64,000 nt of DNA from Enterocola sp045654205 (GCA_045654205.1 JAZOMZ010000013.1:75728-139727); one strand, 5' to 3'. Shown: positions 43,286 through 50,155, numbered from the stretch's first letter. Notes: a model not told the origin generated them from the letters alone. Numbers and translations: made by a program.

Positions 43286-43784
43286 TTTTAAATCTGAAAG
43301 ATACTTCTTTTAACTCTTCATTGGCCTTAACGATTTTCTTCTTAAGGTCATTTTTGTATTCAGCAAATTTTTCTGCTAACTGTTTGTCGCCGATAGCAAG
43401 CATTTGCACTGCAAGAAGCGCCGCATTCATTGCACCATTGATAGCTACTGTTGCTACTGGTATTCCTGGAGGCATTTGCACGATAGCAAGAAGCGCATCC
43501 ATACCGTCTAAAGAAGATTTGATAGGCACTCCGATTACTGGAAGTGTGGTCATAGAAGCTATTACGCCACCTAAGTGAGCTGCCATACCTGCTGCCGCAA
43601 TTATCACTTTTATTCCTCTTTCTTCTGCGCCTTTGGCAAACTCTGCCACTTCGTCTGGAGTGCGGTGTGCAGAAAGAGCAGACATTTCAAATGGGATTTC
43701 AAATTCGTCTAACACTTTAGCAGCTTTTTCCATGATTGGAAGGTCACTTGTGCTGCCCATAATGATACTTACTTTTGGAGTCAT
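43278..43784 (-). CDS. purE: N5-carboxyaminoimidazole ribonucleotide mutase
   Basis: Class I PurE of purine biosynthesis. IIMGSTSDLPIMEKA at residues 7-21, SALSAHRTPDEV near 37-48 and AAGMAAHLGGVIASMTTLPVIGVPI near 64-88 include the catalytic His. Length 168. It follows recR by 6 nt, likely one transcript. Confidence 0.94.
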   Translation of the reverse strand: MTPKVSIIMGSTSDLPIMEKAAKVLDEFEIPFEMSALSAHRTPDEVAEFAKGAEERGIKVIIAAAGMAAHLGGVIASMTTLPVIGVPIKSSLDGMDALLAIVQMPPGIPVATVAINGAMNAALLAVQMLAIGDKQLAEKFAEYKNDLKKKIVKANEELKEVSFRFKTN

Positions 43785-43790
43785 ATTGTT

Positions 43791-44402
43791 TTAGTTTTTA
43801 TATGGTATTCTGTTTAAAATTGATTTGCCTAATGTTAACTCATCAGCATATTGTAGTTCGTCGCCTATTGCCACGCCACGGGCAATGGTGGTAATAGACA
43901 CCTCTGGAAATGCAGAAAGTTTTCTTGCTATATAAAATGCAGTGGTATCGCCTTCCATTGTGGTGCTCAGTGCAAGAATTACTTCTTTCACCCCACCCTC
44001 TGCTACTCTTTTTATAAGACTTTCTATCTCAAGGTCGCCCGGGTGAACACCCTCCATTGGTGAGACCACACCGCCAAGCACGTGGTATAGTCCACGATAC
44101 TGACCTGTTTGCTCCACAAGCATAAGTTCCTTGATGGTTTCCACCACACAAATGGTAGAAGAGTCGCGTTTTTCATCGGAGCAAATACTGCAAATATCTG
44201 AGTCTGAGATATTTTTACAGCATTCGCAGTACTTCACCTCGCTTTTTAGCATCATTAGGGCCTTGGCAAAATCATCTACCATCTCTTTGTCTTGCTTAAG
44301 CAAAAAAAGAGCCAAACGCAGCGCCGACTTTCTCCCAATCCCTGGGAGTTTCGCCAGCTGATTCACCGCATTCTCTAATAAATATGAAGGATAAGACTGC
44401 AT
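43791..44402 (-). CDS. recR: Recombination mediator RecR
   Basis: Loads RecA with RecFO at gaps. Features in order: HhH region LAKLPGIGRKSALRLALFLL, a four-Cys zinc finger (YCECCKNISDSDICSICSD) and a Toprim domain (ICVVETIKELMLVE, GVHPGDLEIESL, LALSTTMEGDTTAFYIARKL). ATG at 44402 gives ~203 residues. The promoter at 44409-44416 rules out the start at 44438 and leaves only 6 nt before the ATG. Confidence 0.94.
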   Translation of the reverse strand: MQSYPSYLLENAVNQLAKLPGIGRKSALRLALFLLKQDKEMVDDFAKALMMLKSEVKYCECCKNISDSDICSICSDEKRDSSTICVVETIKELMLVEQTGQYRGLYHVLGGVVSPMEGVHPGDLEIESLIKRVAEGGVKEVILALSTTMEGDTTAFYIARKLSAFPEVSITTIARGVAIGDELQYADELTLGKSILNRIPYKN

Positions 44403-44408
44403 AAGGTA

Positions 44409-44500
44409 CAAAGATAGTGCAAACCGAGAGCAGAACAAAATAAATTTATTTATTTTTTATGCCGAGGTGCAGCCTATCTTATCAAAAGATAGTGCGAGCC
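44409..44500 (+). repeat. Dispersed hairpin element, copy 5, with recR promoter at its edge
   Basis: GATAGTGCAAACCGAGAGCAG, here noted as two overlapping parts GATAGTGCAAACC and CCGAGAGCAG, then a stem AAATAAATTTATTT, ATGCCGAGGTGCAGCC, a small palindrome CTATCTTATCAAAAGATAG and a second partial head GTGCGAGCCGAGAG. Read in reverse, the first bases are the recR -7 element TATCTTTG (44409-44416), so the element directly abuts a promoter. Confidence 0.75.
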
Positions 44501-44540
44501 GAGAGAAATACCAAATTTATTTGAGTATTAGTAAATTTAA

Positions 44541-45824
44541 TTAGTAATTACGATACAACAAAGTATCATCAATCTTGACAATCGTATTAGAAGGAATATC
44601 AAGTTCCTTTGCAATTGTAGTCCACATAGAAACAGCATCACAAGTTTCATTAATGATACTATCAGCCTTTTTTATATGCATAGCCTCTGCCACAGCTATT
44701 AGATCTGCCCTTGTAATATTGTCCCATTTATTATTGATTGACATCTGATGATGCGAGGTCCATTCGCCTTTCGGATTGTATGCCCATGACATATCATATG
44801 CAGGTGATAGCTTCCATGTACCGGTTTTATCCATTAGGAACGATATGTTCTTTGTATGATCATCTTGATTACGAGCAATAACATTGAATACCATTCTTTT
44901 GAACATCTGTTCTGCTTGCCCGTATGGTAAACGCAAGCGACGCATCACCTGAAATGCCTGTTCATATGAGTAAGCATGTAGCATCTTATAATCGTAGTGG
45001 GCTATTCCACATAGTGTCTGCATGTGTATTTTTTCAAAACCTCCCATGCGATCAAATCGCTTTGTCATAAAGTGTGATCTGCCATTTTCCTCCAGCAATC
45101 GACACTCCGTCATCTCAATGCCAGCCTTTAATGCCATCTTATAGTAGGCATATTCAATCTTACCATAATGTTGTGGATCTCCCAATGCGGCATTTGTTAC
45201 CCCATCTAGTTTCAAAAGCCAATGGTTGAAACCTTCTGCTGCCTCTAGTTGTCCTGAACGAACCTCTCCTGTCGTATCATTATAAGCAATAACAGCTTTT
45301 GCTCGTTGCCCTCCTGCCGAGGTACTAACTTTTATAATATTGATGAGAGCTTCTTTAGTATCTTCCTTTAAGTTTGTTTTTAAATCAGCTTTATCAGATA
45401 AAACCTCAGCAGCAATCTGAACCAAAGAACTAATTTCAATGGCAGATGATTCATCTAAGTAATCATCCTTGGCAGGCATAAATTCCAATGCTCCCATTGA
45501 ACGTTTACTTTGATAGCATAATCTTTCCACAGGATTGGCAAATTCTCGTCCTAACGATGCTAACCATCTATCCAACAATGCCTTTCCGTATGCATCAGGT
45601 AATGCATCTGCTAATAGTCCTGGCAATCCCATAAAGGTATCTTTTGATAAATCTCTAAATGAGTGTGCTCTATTTTCATTAATTGGCATCATTAATGGTG
45701 ACAAGTCCCAACCTTTCCTAGCGAAAGATGGTTCATATTCAAAAGTTGCAGAGCCTGTATTTTCATTCCACAGCACGGCACCAGCATACTCTCCCCAGAT
45801 ATATACTTTTGCTAAATTTACCAT
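44541..45824 (-). CDS. hipA: HipA-family toxin kinase
   Basis: A 427-residue Ser/Thr kinase-fold toxin of type II hipBA systems; E. coli HipA phosphorylates GltX. N-terminal domain 1-~110 (VYIWGEYAGAVLW, GLPGLLADALPDAYGKALL) and a kinase C-lobe with FMTKRFDR, the catalytic VIARNQDDHTKNISFL (Asp and Asn present) and the metal-binding SPAYDMSW. All kinase residues look intact. It lies downstream of hipB and overlaps it by 7 nt. Confidence 0.9.
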   Translation of the reverse strand: MVNLAKVYIWGEYAGAVLWNENTGSATFEYEPSFARKGWDLSPLMMPINENRAHSFRDLSKDTFMGLPGLLADALPDAYGKALLDRWLASLGREFANPVERLCYQSKRSMGALEFMPAKDDYLDESSAIEISSLVQIAAEVLSDKADLKTNLKEDTKEALINIIKVSTSAGGQRAKAVIAYNDTTGEVRSGQLEAAEGFNHWLLKLDGVTNAALGDPQHYGKIEYAYYKMALKAGIEMTECRLLEENGRSHFMTKRFDRMGGFEKIHMQTLCGIAHYDYKMLHAYSYEQAFQVMRRLRLPYGQAEQMFKRMVFNVIARNQDDHTKNISFLMDKTGTWKLSPAYDMSWAYNPKGEWTSHHQMSINNKWDNITRADLIAVAEAMHIKKADSIINETCDAVSMWTTIAKELDIPSNTIVKIDDTLLYRNY

Positions 45825-46162
45825 TCTGATTCAGTTTTATCGTTATTATTTCTTGTAGTATATGCTCGTTTACGCAACTTATTATTCTCTAACTGCTTAG
45901 CGTATGCTATAGGGCTCAACTCTGGCTCCTTAAAAAAATCTGCAAACATATGTAACACACCCAAAGCTCTGAGTAAAGGTATAAGTGTTTTTAAAGAAAC
46001 ACTTTCTCCACGTTCTAAAGCTGCTACACTGCTTATTGAAGCTCCAGCCGAATTTGCTAATTCCTTTTGACTGATATTCCGATCAAGACGTTGACGTCTA
46101 ACAAACTCTCCTATCATTAAGAGAATCATATTGTCCGTAAGCGAATACATATCCATAACCAT
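45818..46162 (-). CDS. hipB: HipB-like XRE antitoxin/repressor
   Basis: 114 residues with an XRE HTH at ~15-70 (IGEFVRRQRLDRNISQKELANSAGASISSVAALERGES region) followed by a Lys/Arg/Asn-rich tail. It binds HipA and represses the operon. An 11-bp-arm palindrome at 46195-46222 overlaps the promoter upstream, a plausible operator. Start at 46162; in-frame ATGs at 46156 and 46150 are alternatives. Confidence 0.88.
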   Translation of the reverse strand: MVMDMYSLTDNMILLMIGEFVRRQRLDRNISQKELANSAGASISSVAALERGESVSLKTLIPLLRALGVLHMFADFFKEPELSPIAYAKQLENNKLRKRAYTTRNNNDKTESEW

Positions 46163-46184
46163 TGCTTTTTCAATTATTACAATG

Positions 46185-46222
46185 CAAATATAGCGATAAT
46201 CATTGGATTTGCAATGATTATC
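46185..46222 (-). promoter_or_regulatory. hipBA promoter with palindromic operator
   Basis: Reverse-strand -7 TATATTTG at 46185-46192. The perfect inverted repeat GATAATCATTG/CAATGATTATC (46195-46205 and 46212-46222, 6-nt spacer) covers the region just upstream of the -7, where -33 contacts are expected. A related half site (CATAACCATTG) lies at 46154-46164. Confidence 0.75.
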
Positions 46223-46302
46223 ACAGCTATTTTTTATTACATTTAGTCACATAAACTTACAAAAAAAACACCTTCCGCCCATTTAAACAATTATTACTCT
46301 GT

Positions 46303-46336
46303 AAAAAAGCCGATAATCACAAAGACTATCGGCGTT
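46303..46336 (-). terminator. Terminator for reverse-strand accessory genes
   Basis: GCCGATA...TATCGGC hairpin followed, on the reverse strand, by TTTTTTAC. It ends the reverse-strand unknown genes before the hipBA promoter. Confidence 0.7.
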
Positions 46337-46376
46337 TCTCTGCTTATAAAAAGGATACAACCTCAAAGCATAACAT

Positions 46377-46442
46377 TTACTTATCCATGACTTTATTTAT
46401 AATATAAATTATAATAAGTCCTAAAATTATCATCATCAACAT
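46377..46442 (-). CDS. Predicted 21-residue membrane peptide B
   Basis: Reading from ATG 46442: Met-Leu-Met-Met, then a hydrophobic run IILGLIIIYIINK and the tail VMDK. It starts 2 nt after the stop of peptide A. A single transmembrane helix and tight spacing argue for a real coupled pair, but a 21-codon frame can arise by chance in AT-rich DNA. Confidence 0.3.
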   Translation of the reverse strand: MLMMIILGLIIIYIINKVMDK

Positions 46443-46444
46443 AA

Positions 46445-46516
46445 TCAACTTCCCTTTCTACCCCAGATGATATACCACAAAGCAAACGCAATTAAACCAA
46501 CTATTAATGAATACAT
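46445..46516 (-). CDS. Predicted 23-residue membrane peptide A
   Basis: ATG at 46516, a hydrophobic helix YSLIVGLIAFALWYIIW, then a basic end GRKGS. The single-span plus basic-tail design resembles small membrane toxins or regulators. It lies 2 nt upstream of peptide B and just before the terminator at 46303-46336. No ribosome binding site is visible, as is usual here. Confidence 0.35.
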   Translation of the reverse strand: MYSLIVGLIAFALWYIIWGRKGS

Positions 46517-46642
46517 AACTTTAAACACTGTTTCGTGTCGTGTGCAACTTCTAAAAGATTAATAAATTTTATGAATTTTGTATAATTAATTTTCAACATA
46601 TAGAAGCATAAATGACATTTAAGTAGATTGTTATTTTATAAA

Positions 46643-46957
46643 CTAAGGCAACTTATGCTTACATATCTCAATAAAGAGGCTATATAAGTCTGACTTATGT
46701 ACGCCATATTTATATTTTCTATCCCAACTACACAAAGCCACATCTGTTTCTATATAAAAAAGATATGTATCTGTTGGTTTGTTATAGATAACTGACCATG
46801 AGTAATATAAACCATTAAATTTGACTAGTTTATTGTTAATTCCACTACTCTCTAAAACTTTCATTGATGTTGTATCTATTTCATGAACTACTTCATCTAC
46901 TGCTTTTTTCACAGAAGTTTCATCAATATTATACCAAAATCTATTCCAAAATCCCAT
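46643..46957 (-). CDS. Hypothetical protein, 104 aa
   Basis: Begins MGFWNRFWYNIDETSVKKAV. It is mixed helical/strand, Trp/Tyr-rich, with no signal peptide and no recognised motif (KFNGLYYSWSVIYNKPTD in the middle). It is very AT-rich and Lys/Ile/Tyr-biased, unlike core genes on either side. It lies in a same-strand run of small unknowns. The 125 bp between it and peptide A hold nothing I can identify. Confidence 0.5.
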   Translation of the reverse strand: MGFWNRFWYNIDETSVKKAVDEVVHEIDTTSMKVLESSGINNKLVKFNGLYYSWSVIYNKPTDTYLFYIETDVALCSWDRKYKYGVHKSDLYSLFIEICKHKLP

Positions 46958-47021
46958 AATATATTTTTTTATAGTCTATAATATTTATTAATAATACTCA
47001 AAGAAACAAGGTAATTACATC

Positions 47022-47483
47022 TTATATTTCATTATTGTCAATCATCTTTTTAGCCTTATCTACAGCCCAATCAATTGTTTTTTGAGGTTTAAATAAGCCA
47101 CCATTCTCTATAATGCTAGCATGTGGACCAGATATTACTTCATAAAATTTATTTCCATCTTTAACAAATAACACACGAGAACTAATTAATTTATTTATTG
47201 TTTCCACTTTTGTACCATTACTATTACCTCCAAGAGAAATATTTAGTTGATCTAAAAATGTTTCCTGCAATAAATAGGGTTGTTTTGTTGATCTAATAGT
47301 ATCAAATGTTACACTTTTCAATTTATATGATACTCTGAAAAAATTACTTGGACGATCTTGAAATTCAGCAACTGGTCCATAAAGATCTGCTAAAAAGACT
47401 AAATTTTCATTATAAAAGAAACGTCTTATGTTAATTCGCAATGTATACCTCATATCTTTCACAATTAAATTATCCCTACTCAC
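47022..47483 (-). CDS. Hypothetical protein, ~143-153 aa
   Basis: A GTG at 47483 lies within the 35-bp repeat; an ATG at 47453 (MRYTLRINIRRFF) is an alternative start that avoids it. The chain has RYTLRINIRRFFYNEN, FRVSYKLKSVTFDTI and a C-terminal FYEVISGPHASIIENGG followed by a helix. No family is recognised. It is AT-rich. The upstream repeat suggests it was placed here by recombination. Confidence 0.5.
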   Translation of the reverse strand: MSRDNLIVKDMRYTLRINIRRFFYNENLVFLADLYGPVAEFQDRPSNFFRVSYKLKSVTFDTIRSTKQPYLLQETFLDQLNISLGGNSNGTKVETINKLISSRVLFVKDGNKFYEVISGPHASIIENGGLFKPQKTIDWAVDKAKKMIDNNEI

Positions 47484-47507
47484 TTAAAGGCTTTTCGGGT
47501 TACTCCT
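47473..47507 (-). repeat. 35-bp repeat, copy 2
   Basis: On the reverse strand it starts AGGAGTAACCCGAAAAGCC and ends AGTAGGGA. It matches 48293-48327 at 34 of 35 positions. In one frame it reads GVTRKAFK followed by a stop. It begins inside the stop codon of the 87-residue gene. Confidence 0.85.
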
Positions 47508-47769
47508 ATAGAATAATTTTTTTATCATTGTTAGAATCATAAATTATTGCATTATGATATTTTTCTTGACGATACAGTAGTTCTATATAATATTGTTCTT
47601 CAGAATTCTCTGTCCAACAATCCTTTTCAATCTGTATTTGAATTGGTTGGGATGAATTATTACCATATTGAATGTACAAATCTATAGTATGAGCAATATC
47701 TACTATTGATTTTTCCTTTATTTCATTACCTATTAATGCAATAACACCTTTCTTTAAATGTATACTCAT
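47506..47769 (-). CDS. Hypothetical protein, 87 aa
   Basis: Begins MSIHLKKGVIALIGNEI and is rich in Asn/Gln/Glu with no hydrophobic anchor. Its TAG stop merges into the 35-bp repeat. It lies downstream of the lipoprotein gene on the same strand with a 72-nt gap. Function unknown; small size and context would fit an immunity or antitoxin-like protein, but nothing in the sequence proves it. Confidence 0.45.
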   Translation of the reverse strand: MSIHLKKGVIALIGNEIKEKSIVDIAHTIDLYIQYGNNSSQPIQIQIEKDCWTENSEEQYYIELLYRQEKYHNAIIYDSNNDKKIIL

Positions 47770-47841
47770 ACTAGACCTTATTTAGAAAATATCATATACC
47801 TAACAAATTGATTATATTCTAAACACATGCATGAAGTGCAT

Positions 47842-48207
47842 TTAGAAATTAAAAACAATGATCACGCGGCCTCTACCACAACCACCTTCTACCTCAGACA
47901 TCCATTTGTACCTACCATAAACACTATCTGTTCCATATTCTGGATTCGGCCACACAGACACATCATTCCCCAATTTATAATACGTCACTCCATTTATCGC
48001 TTTTGCAAATACATCTGCAACAGCACCATCCATATTACTCGTAAGACCACAACTATGTTTATATCCTTTTACATCATAAATACCAGCTACCCATTCCCAT
48101 TTATTATTAATAGATCCAACTTGCTGATATGAATTTTCTTTAGATGTATTAGTACAAGATGTAAAATATAATACCACCAAAATTGCTGATAAAAAAATCT
48201 TCTTCAT
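47842..48207 (-). CDS. Small lipoprotein, unknown
   Basis: 121 residues with signal peptide and lipobox YFTSC (Cys18). The mature part has KWEWVAGIYDVKGYKHSCG and a Gly-rich EVEGGCGRGRV near the end. Three mature cysteines may form a disulfide. There is no family match from memory. The first of the reverse-strand run that includes the 87- and 153-residue genes. Confidence 0.55.
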   Translation of the reverse strand: MKKIFLSAILVVLYFTSCTNTSKENSYQQVGSINNKWEWVAGIYDVKGYKHSCGLTSNMDGAVADVFAKAINGVTYYKLGNDVSVWPNPEYGTDSVYGRYKWMSEVEGGCGRGRVIIVFNF

Positions 48208-48292
48208 GATAAAACGTTAATTAAGTATTTGAATAATTTAATAATTTGTTTCTTATAAATAATACCTGTTTTCACATTGGTTCATCGTTTTT

Positions 48293-48327
48293 TCCCTACT
48301 AACTTAAAGGCTTTTCGGGTTACTCCT
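48293..48327 (-). repeat. 35-bp repeat, copy 1
   Basis: Reverse-strand reading in one frame is GVTRKAFKLVGKKR and stop, preceded by a few open codons. It lies 86 nt upstream of the lipoprotein gene. See copy 2 at 47473. Confidence 0.85.
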
Positions 48328-48370
48328 TTATGAATTGCTTTTTAATTTTTCTATCAAAAAGATTTGAAAT

Positions 48371-48493
48371 TCACTTAAATAAATTTTTGAATAGTGAATA
48401 TATAAAGCCAAACACTGAAAAAATAACAGCTGTAATGAATGGTAGATTATAAATAATAAGTCCAATGACTATTATAATTAAAATTATTTCCAT
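48371..48493 (-). CDS. Predicted 40-residue membrane peptide C
   Basis: ATG at 48493. Two hydrophobic stretches, EIILIIIVIGLIIYNLPF and TAVIFSVFGFIYSLF, end in a basic KNLFK tail. Its first helix resembles peptide B (IILGLIIIY against IVIGLIIYN). It lies 44 nt upstream of the 35-bp repeat. An AT-rich chance ORF is possible, but two clean membrane helices with a basic end are suggestive. Confidence 0.4.
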   Translation of the reverse strand: MEIILIIIVIGLIIYNLPFITAVIFSVFGFIYSLFKNLFK

Positions 48494-48591
48494 AGGTTTT
48501 TTATTATTTTGGGGTTAATACTATATCTCTATATCACATTTTTTCACTAAAAGGTAAACTGCAAAACAAAACTTTTTCCACATATGTACAT

Positions 48592-48866
48592 AAAAAAAGC
48601 GGGACTCCATTGTTGCAGTTCCGCTTCTGAGGCTCTCGCATTGCCCGCCAGTCTGAAACATGCAACACGAAGCCCACGCCGTATGTAGAGGTGTAGATAC
48701 ACCACACCCGTATATACATACCCGTAGGACATCTTTGTTGCTTTGTAATAGACTGACATAAAAGAATTTGCGAGATTCCAGAAGTCAACTACAAAACGTC
48801 TAAAGACGCCTATTATGTAAAATTTAGCCCACCCCATTTACTATACTCCCATAGCACGGCATGGAC
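48592..48866 (-). ncRNA. Candidate structured ncRNA (~275 nt)
   Basis: This intergenic block is much richer in GC than its surroundings. The reverse strand has a TAnnTTTG promoter (TACTTTTG, 48872-48879), several hairpins and an end hairpin GCGGAACT...AGTCCCGC (48599-48624) followed by T7. Internal pairings: CCATGCCGTGCTATGG, CGTCT-TT-AGACG, and a nested stem GTATGTA/TACATAC (48715-48721 with 48681-48687) enclosing GGTGTA-TC-TACACC (48690-48703). Reverse-strand open frames across it (48534-48788, 48547-48837) look spurious. I recall similar translated strings annotated as short hypotheticals in other Bacteroidales, which would fit a repeated RNA element. No named family assigned. Confidence 0.6.
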
Positions 48867-48871
48867 TCGTA

Positions 48872-48879
48872 CAAAAGTA
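48872..48879 (-). promoter_or_regulatory. -7 element for candidate ncRNA
   Basis: The reverse strand reads TACTTTTG, placing transcription start near 48866. Confidence 0.55.
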
Positions 48880-48918
48880 TAACATTTATTAATATTTTCA
48901 AACGATTTAGATGATTTT

Positions 48919-48950
48919 TTTGTCATTCACACTAATTTTCATTACCTTTG
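48919..48950 (+). promoter_or_regulatory. Promoter for second yhcG
   Basis: TTTG at 48919-48922, 20-nt spacer, TACCTTTG at 48943-48950. It gives a leader of ~100 nt before the ATG at 49059; the leader contains GCACGAGAGGTAGCC and no recognised riboswitch. Confidence 0.75.
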
Positions 48951-49058
48951 TATCACTGCTGAAAATTAAAAATTGCACGAGAGGTAGCCCCCACTGCCAA
49001 AGTAGTAAAGTGAAAATATGTGAGAGAAACTTTATTGTTAAACTTAATTCTTTATAGA

Positions 49059-50111
49059 ATGAAAAAAGAAAATCAAATCATTGGAAACAAAGTTTCCGTA
49101 AATCTACCAGATGGTATCGTTATTAACGAAAACGACTACAAAAAGTTATTTCATCAAACAGTTGAAATAATTGAACGTTCACGAGTAAAAGTTGCCAAAC
49201 AGATTAATTCCACACGAACATCTACTTATTGGGAAATAGGAAAGCTACTTACTGAGTTAAAAATAGACAGCAAACATGGTGATGGAATAGTAGAAAGATT
49301 ATCTGCTGATCTAAAGAAAAAATATCCTAACATGGGTGTTTCTCCAAGAAATTTGTGGAACATGAAACAATTTTATCTACTTTATTATCAAGGAGATACA
49401 AAACTGCAACAGGCTGTTGCAGTTTTGCCATGGGGTCATAATCTTGTACTAATGAACAATAATCTTTCTGCAGAGAATATAATTTTTTACTCAAATGAAG
49501 TTTGTTCCAAAGGATGGTCAAGAGAAATGCTTCTTAATGCCATAAAAGCAGAATTCCATCTTTCTGTTGAGCACATTGATAAATCTAATAACTTTTCAGA
49601 AACATTATCTCCTGCACAAGCAGAATACGCAAATGAGGTATTTCGTAGTACTTATAATATTGGTTTTATTGATGCAACAGAACCTCTTAAAGAACTAGAT
49701 TTAGAGAAACGACTTGTTAATAAAATCACGTCTTTTATAATGGAACTCGGTAGAGGTTTTAGTTTTATAGGAAATCAATACACCTTAACTTACAACAATA
49801 AAGAGTATAGGGTTGATTTATTGTTTTACAACCGTCAACTACAGTCTATGGTTGCTATAGAACTAAAAATAGGTGAATTTAAACCTGAGTATGTAGGAAA
49901 AATGAACTTTTATTTATCACTTCTAGATAAATTGGAAAAGCTACCTAGTGAGAACCCTTCAATTGGAATTATATTATGTGCCAGCAAAGAACATCTAGAG
50001 GTAGAACTTGCTCTTCAAGATGTTAACAAACCTATTTCTGTTGCAGAATATAAATACTTATTTCCTAAAGAAAAATTACAAAATTTATTATTGGATGAAT
50101 TATTGAAATAA
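49059..50111 (+). CDS. yhcG: PDDEXK nuclease domain protein YhcG (DUF1016), paralogue 2
   Basis: 350 residues from ATG 49059; the 49020 start is not supported because the conserved frame begins later. DUF1016 N-domain ~30-112, linker with KLQQAVAVL at 115-123, PWGHNLVLM, then PD-(D/E)xK with Asp253 (YRVDLLFYN) and ELK 268-270. The linker DNA is a perfect 29-bp palindrome. Compared with paralogue 1 at 4977, the linker is shorter and the promoter is independent. It lies beside the candidate ncRNA and the hipBA island. Confidence 0.9.
   Translation: MKKENQIIGNKVSVNLPDGIVINENDYKKLFHQTVEIIERSRVKVAKQINSTRTSTYWEIGKLLTELKIDSKHGDGIVERLSADLKKKYPNMGVSPRNLWNMKQFYLLYYQGDTKLQQAVAVLPWGHNLVLMNNNLSAENIIFYSNEVCSKGWSREMLLNAIKAEFHLSVEHIDKSNNFSETLSPAQAEYANEVFRSTYNIGFIDATEPLKELDLEKRLVNKITSFIMELGRGFSFIGNQYTLTYNNKEYRVDLLFYNRQLQSMVAIELKIGEFKPEYVGKMNFYLSLLDKLEKLPSENPSIGIILCASKEHLEVELALQDVNKPISVAEYKYLFPKEKLQNLLLDELLK
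49399..49427. repeat. Perfect 29-bp palindrome in yhcG coding sequence
   Basis: Arms CAAAACTGCAACAG (49399-49412) and CTGTTGCAGTTTTG (49414-49427) around a single G. It encodes KLQQAVAVL. It occupies the same linker position as the inverted repeats in the other yhcG. Confidence 0.95.
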
Positions 50112-50155
50112 GTGTTGTAGAAAAAAGATACCTAACTAATTTTAAGAAGATTTTA

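Noticed and set aside
47473..48327. att sites of an integrated element
   Set aside because: The 35-bp repeats are direct copies, but no integrase or tRNA target lies nearby; kept only as a repeat finding.
48534..48837. Two overlapping reverse-strand ORFs (84 and 96 aa)
   Set aside because: They cover the candidate ncRNA with its terminator; composition follows RNA stems, no protein-like pattern, and two frames are open at once.
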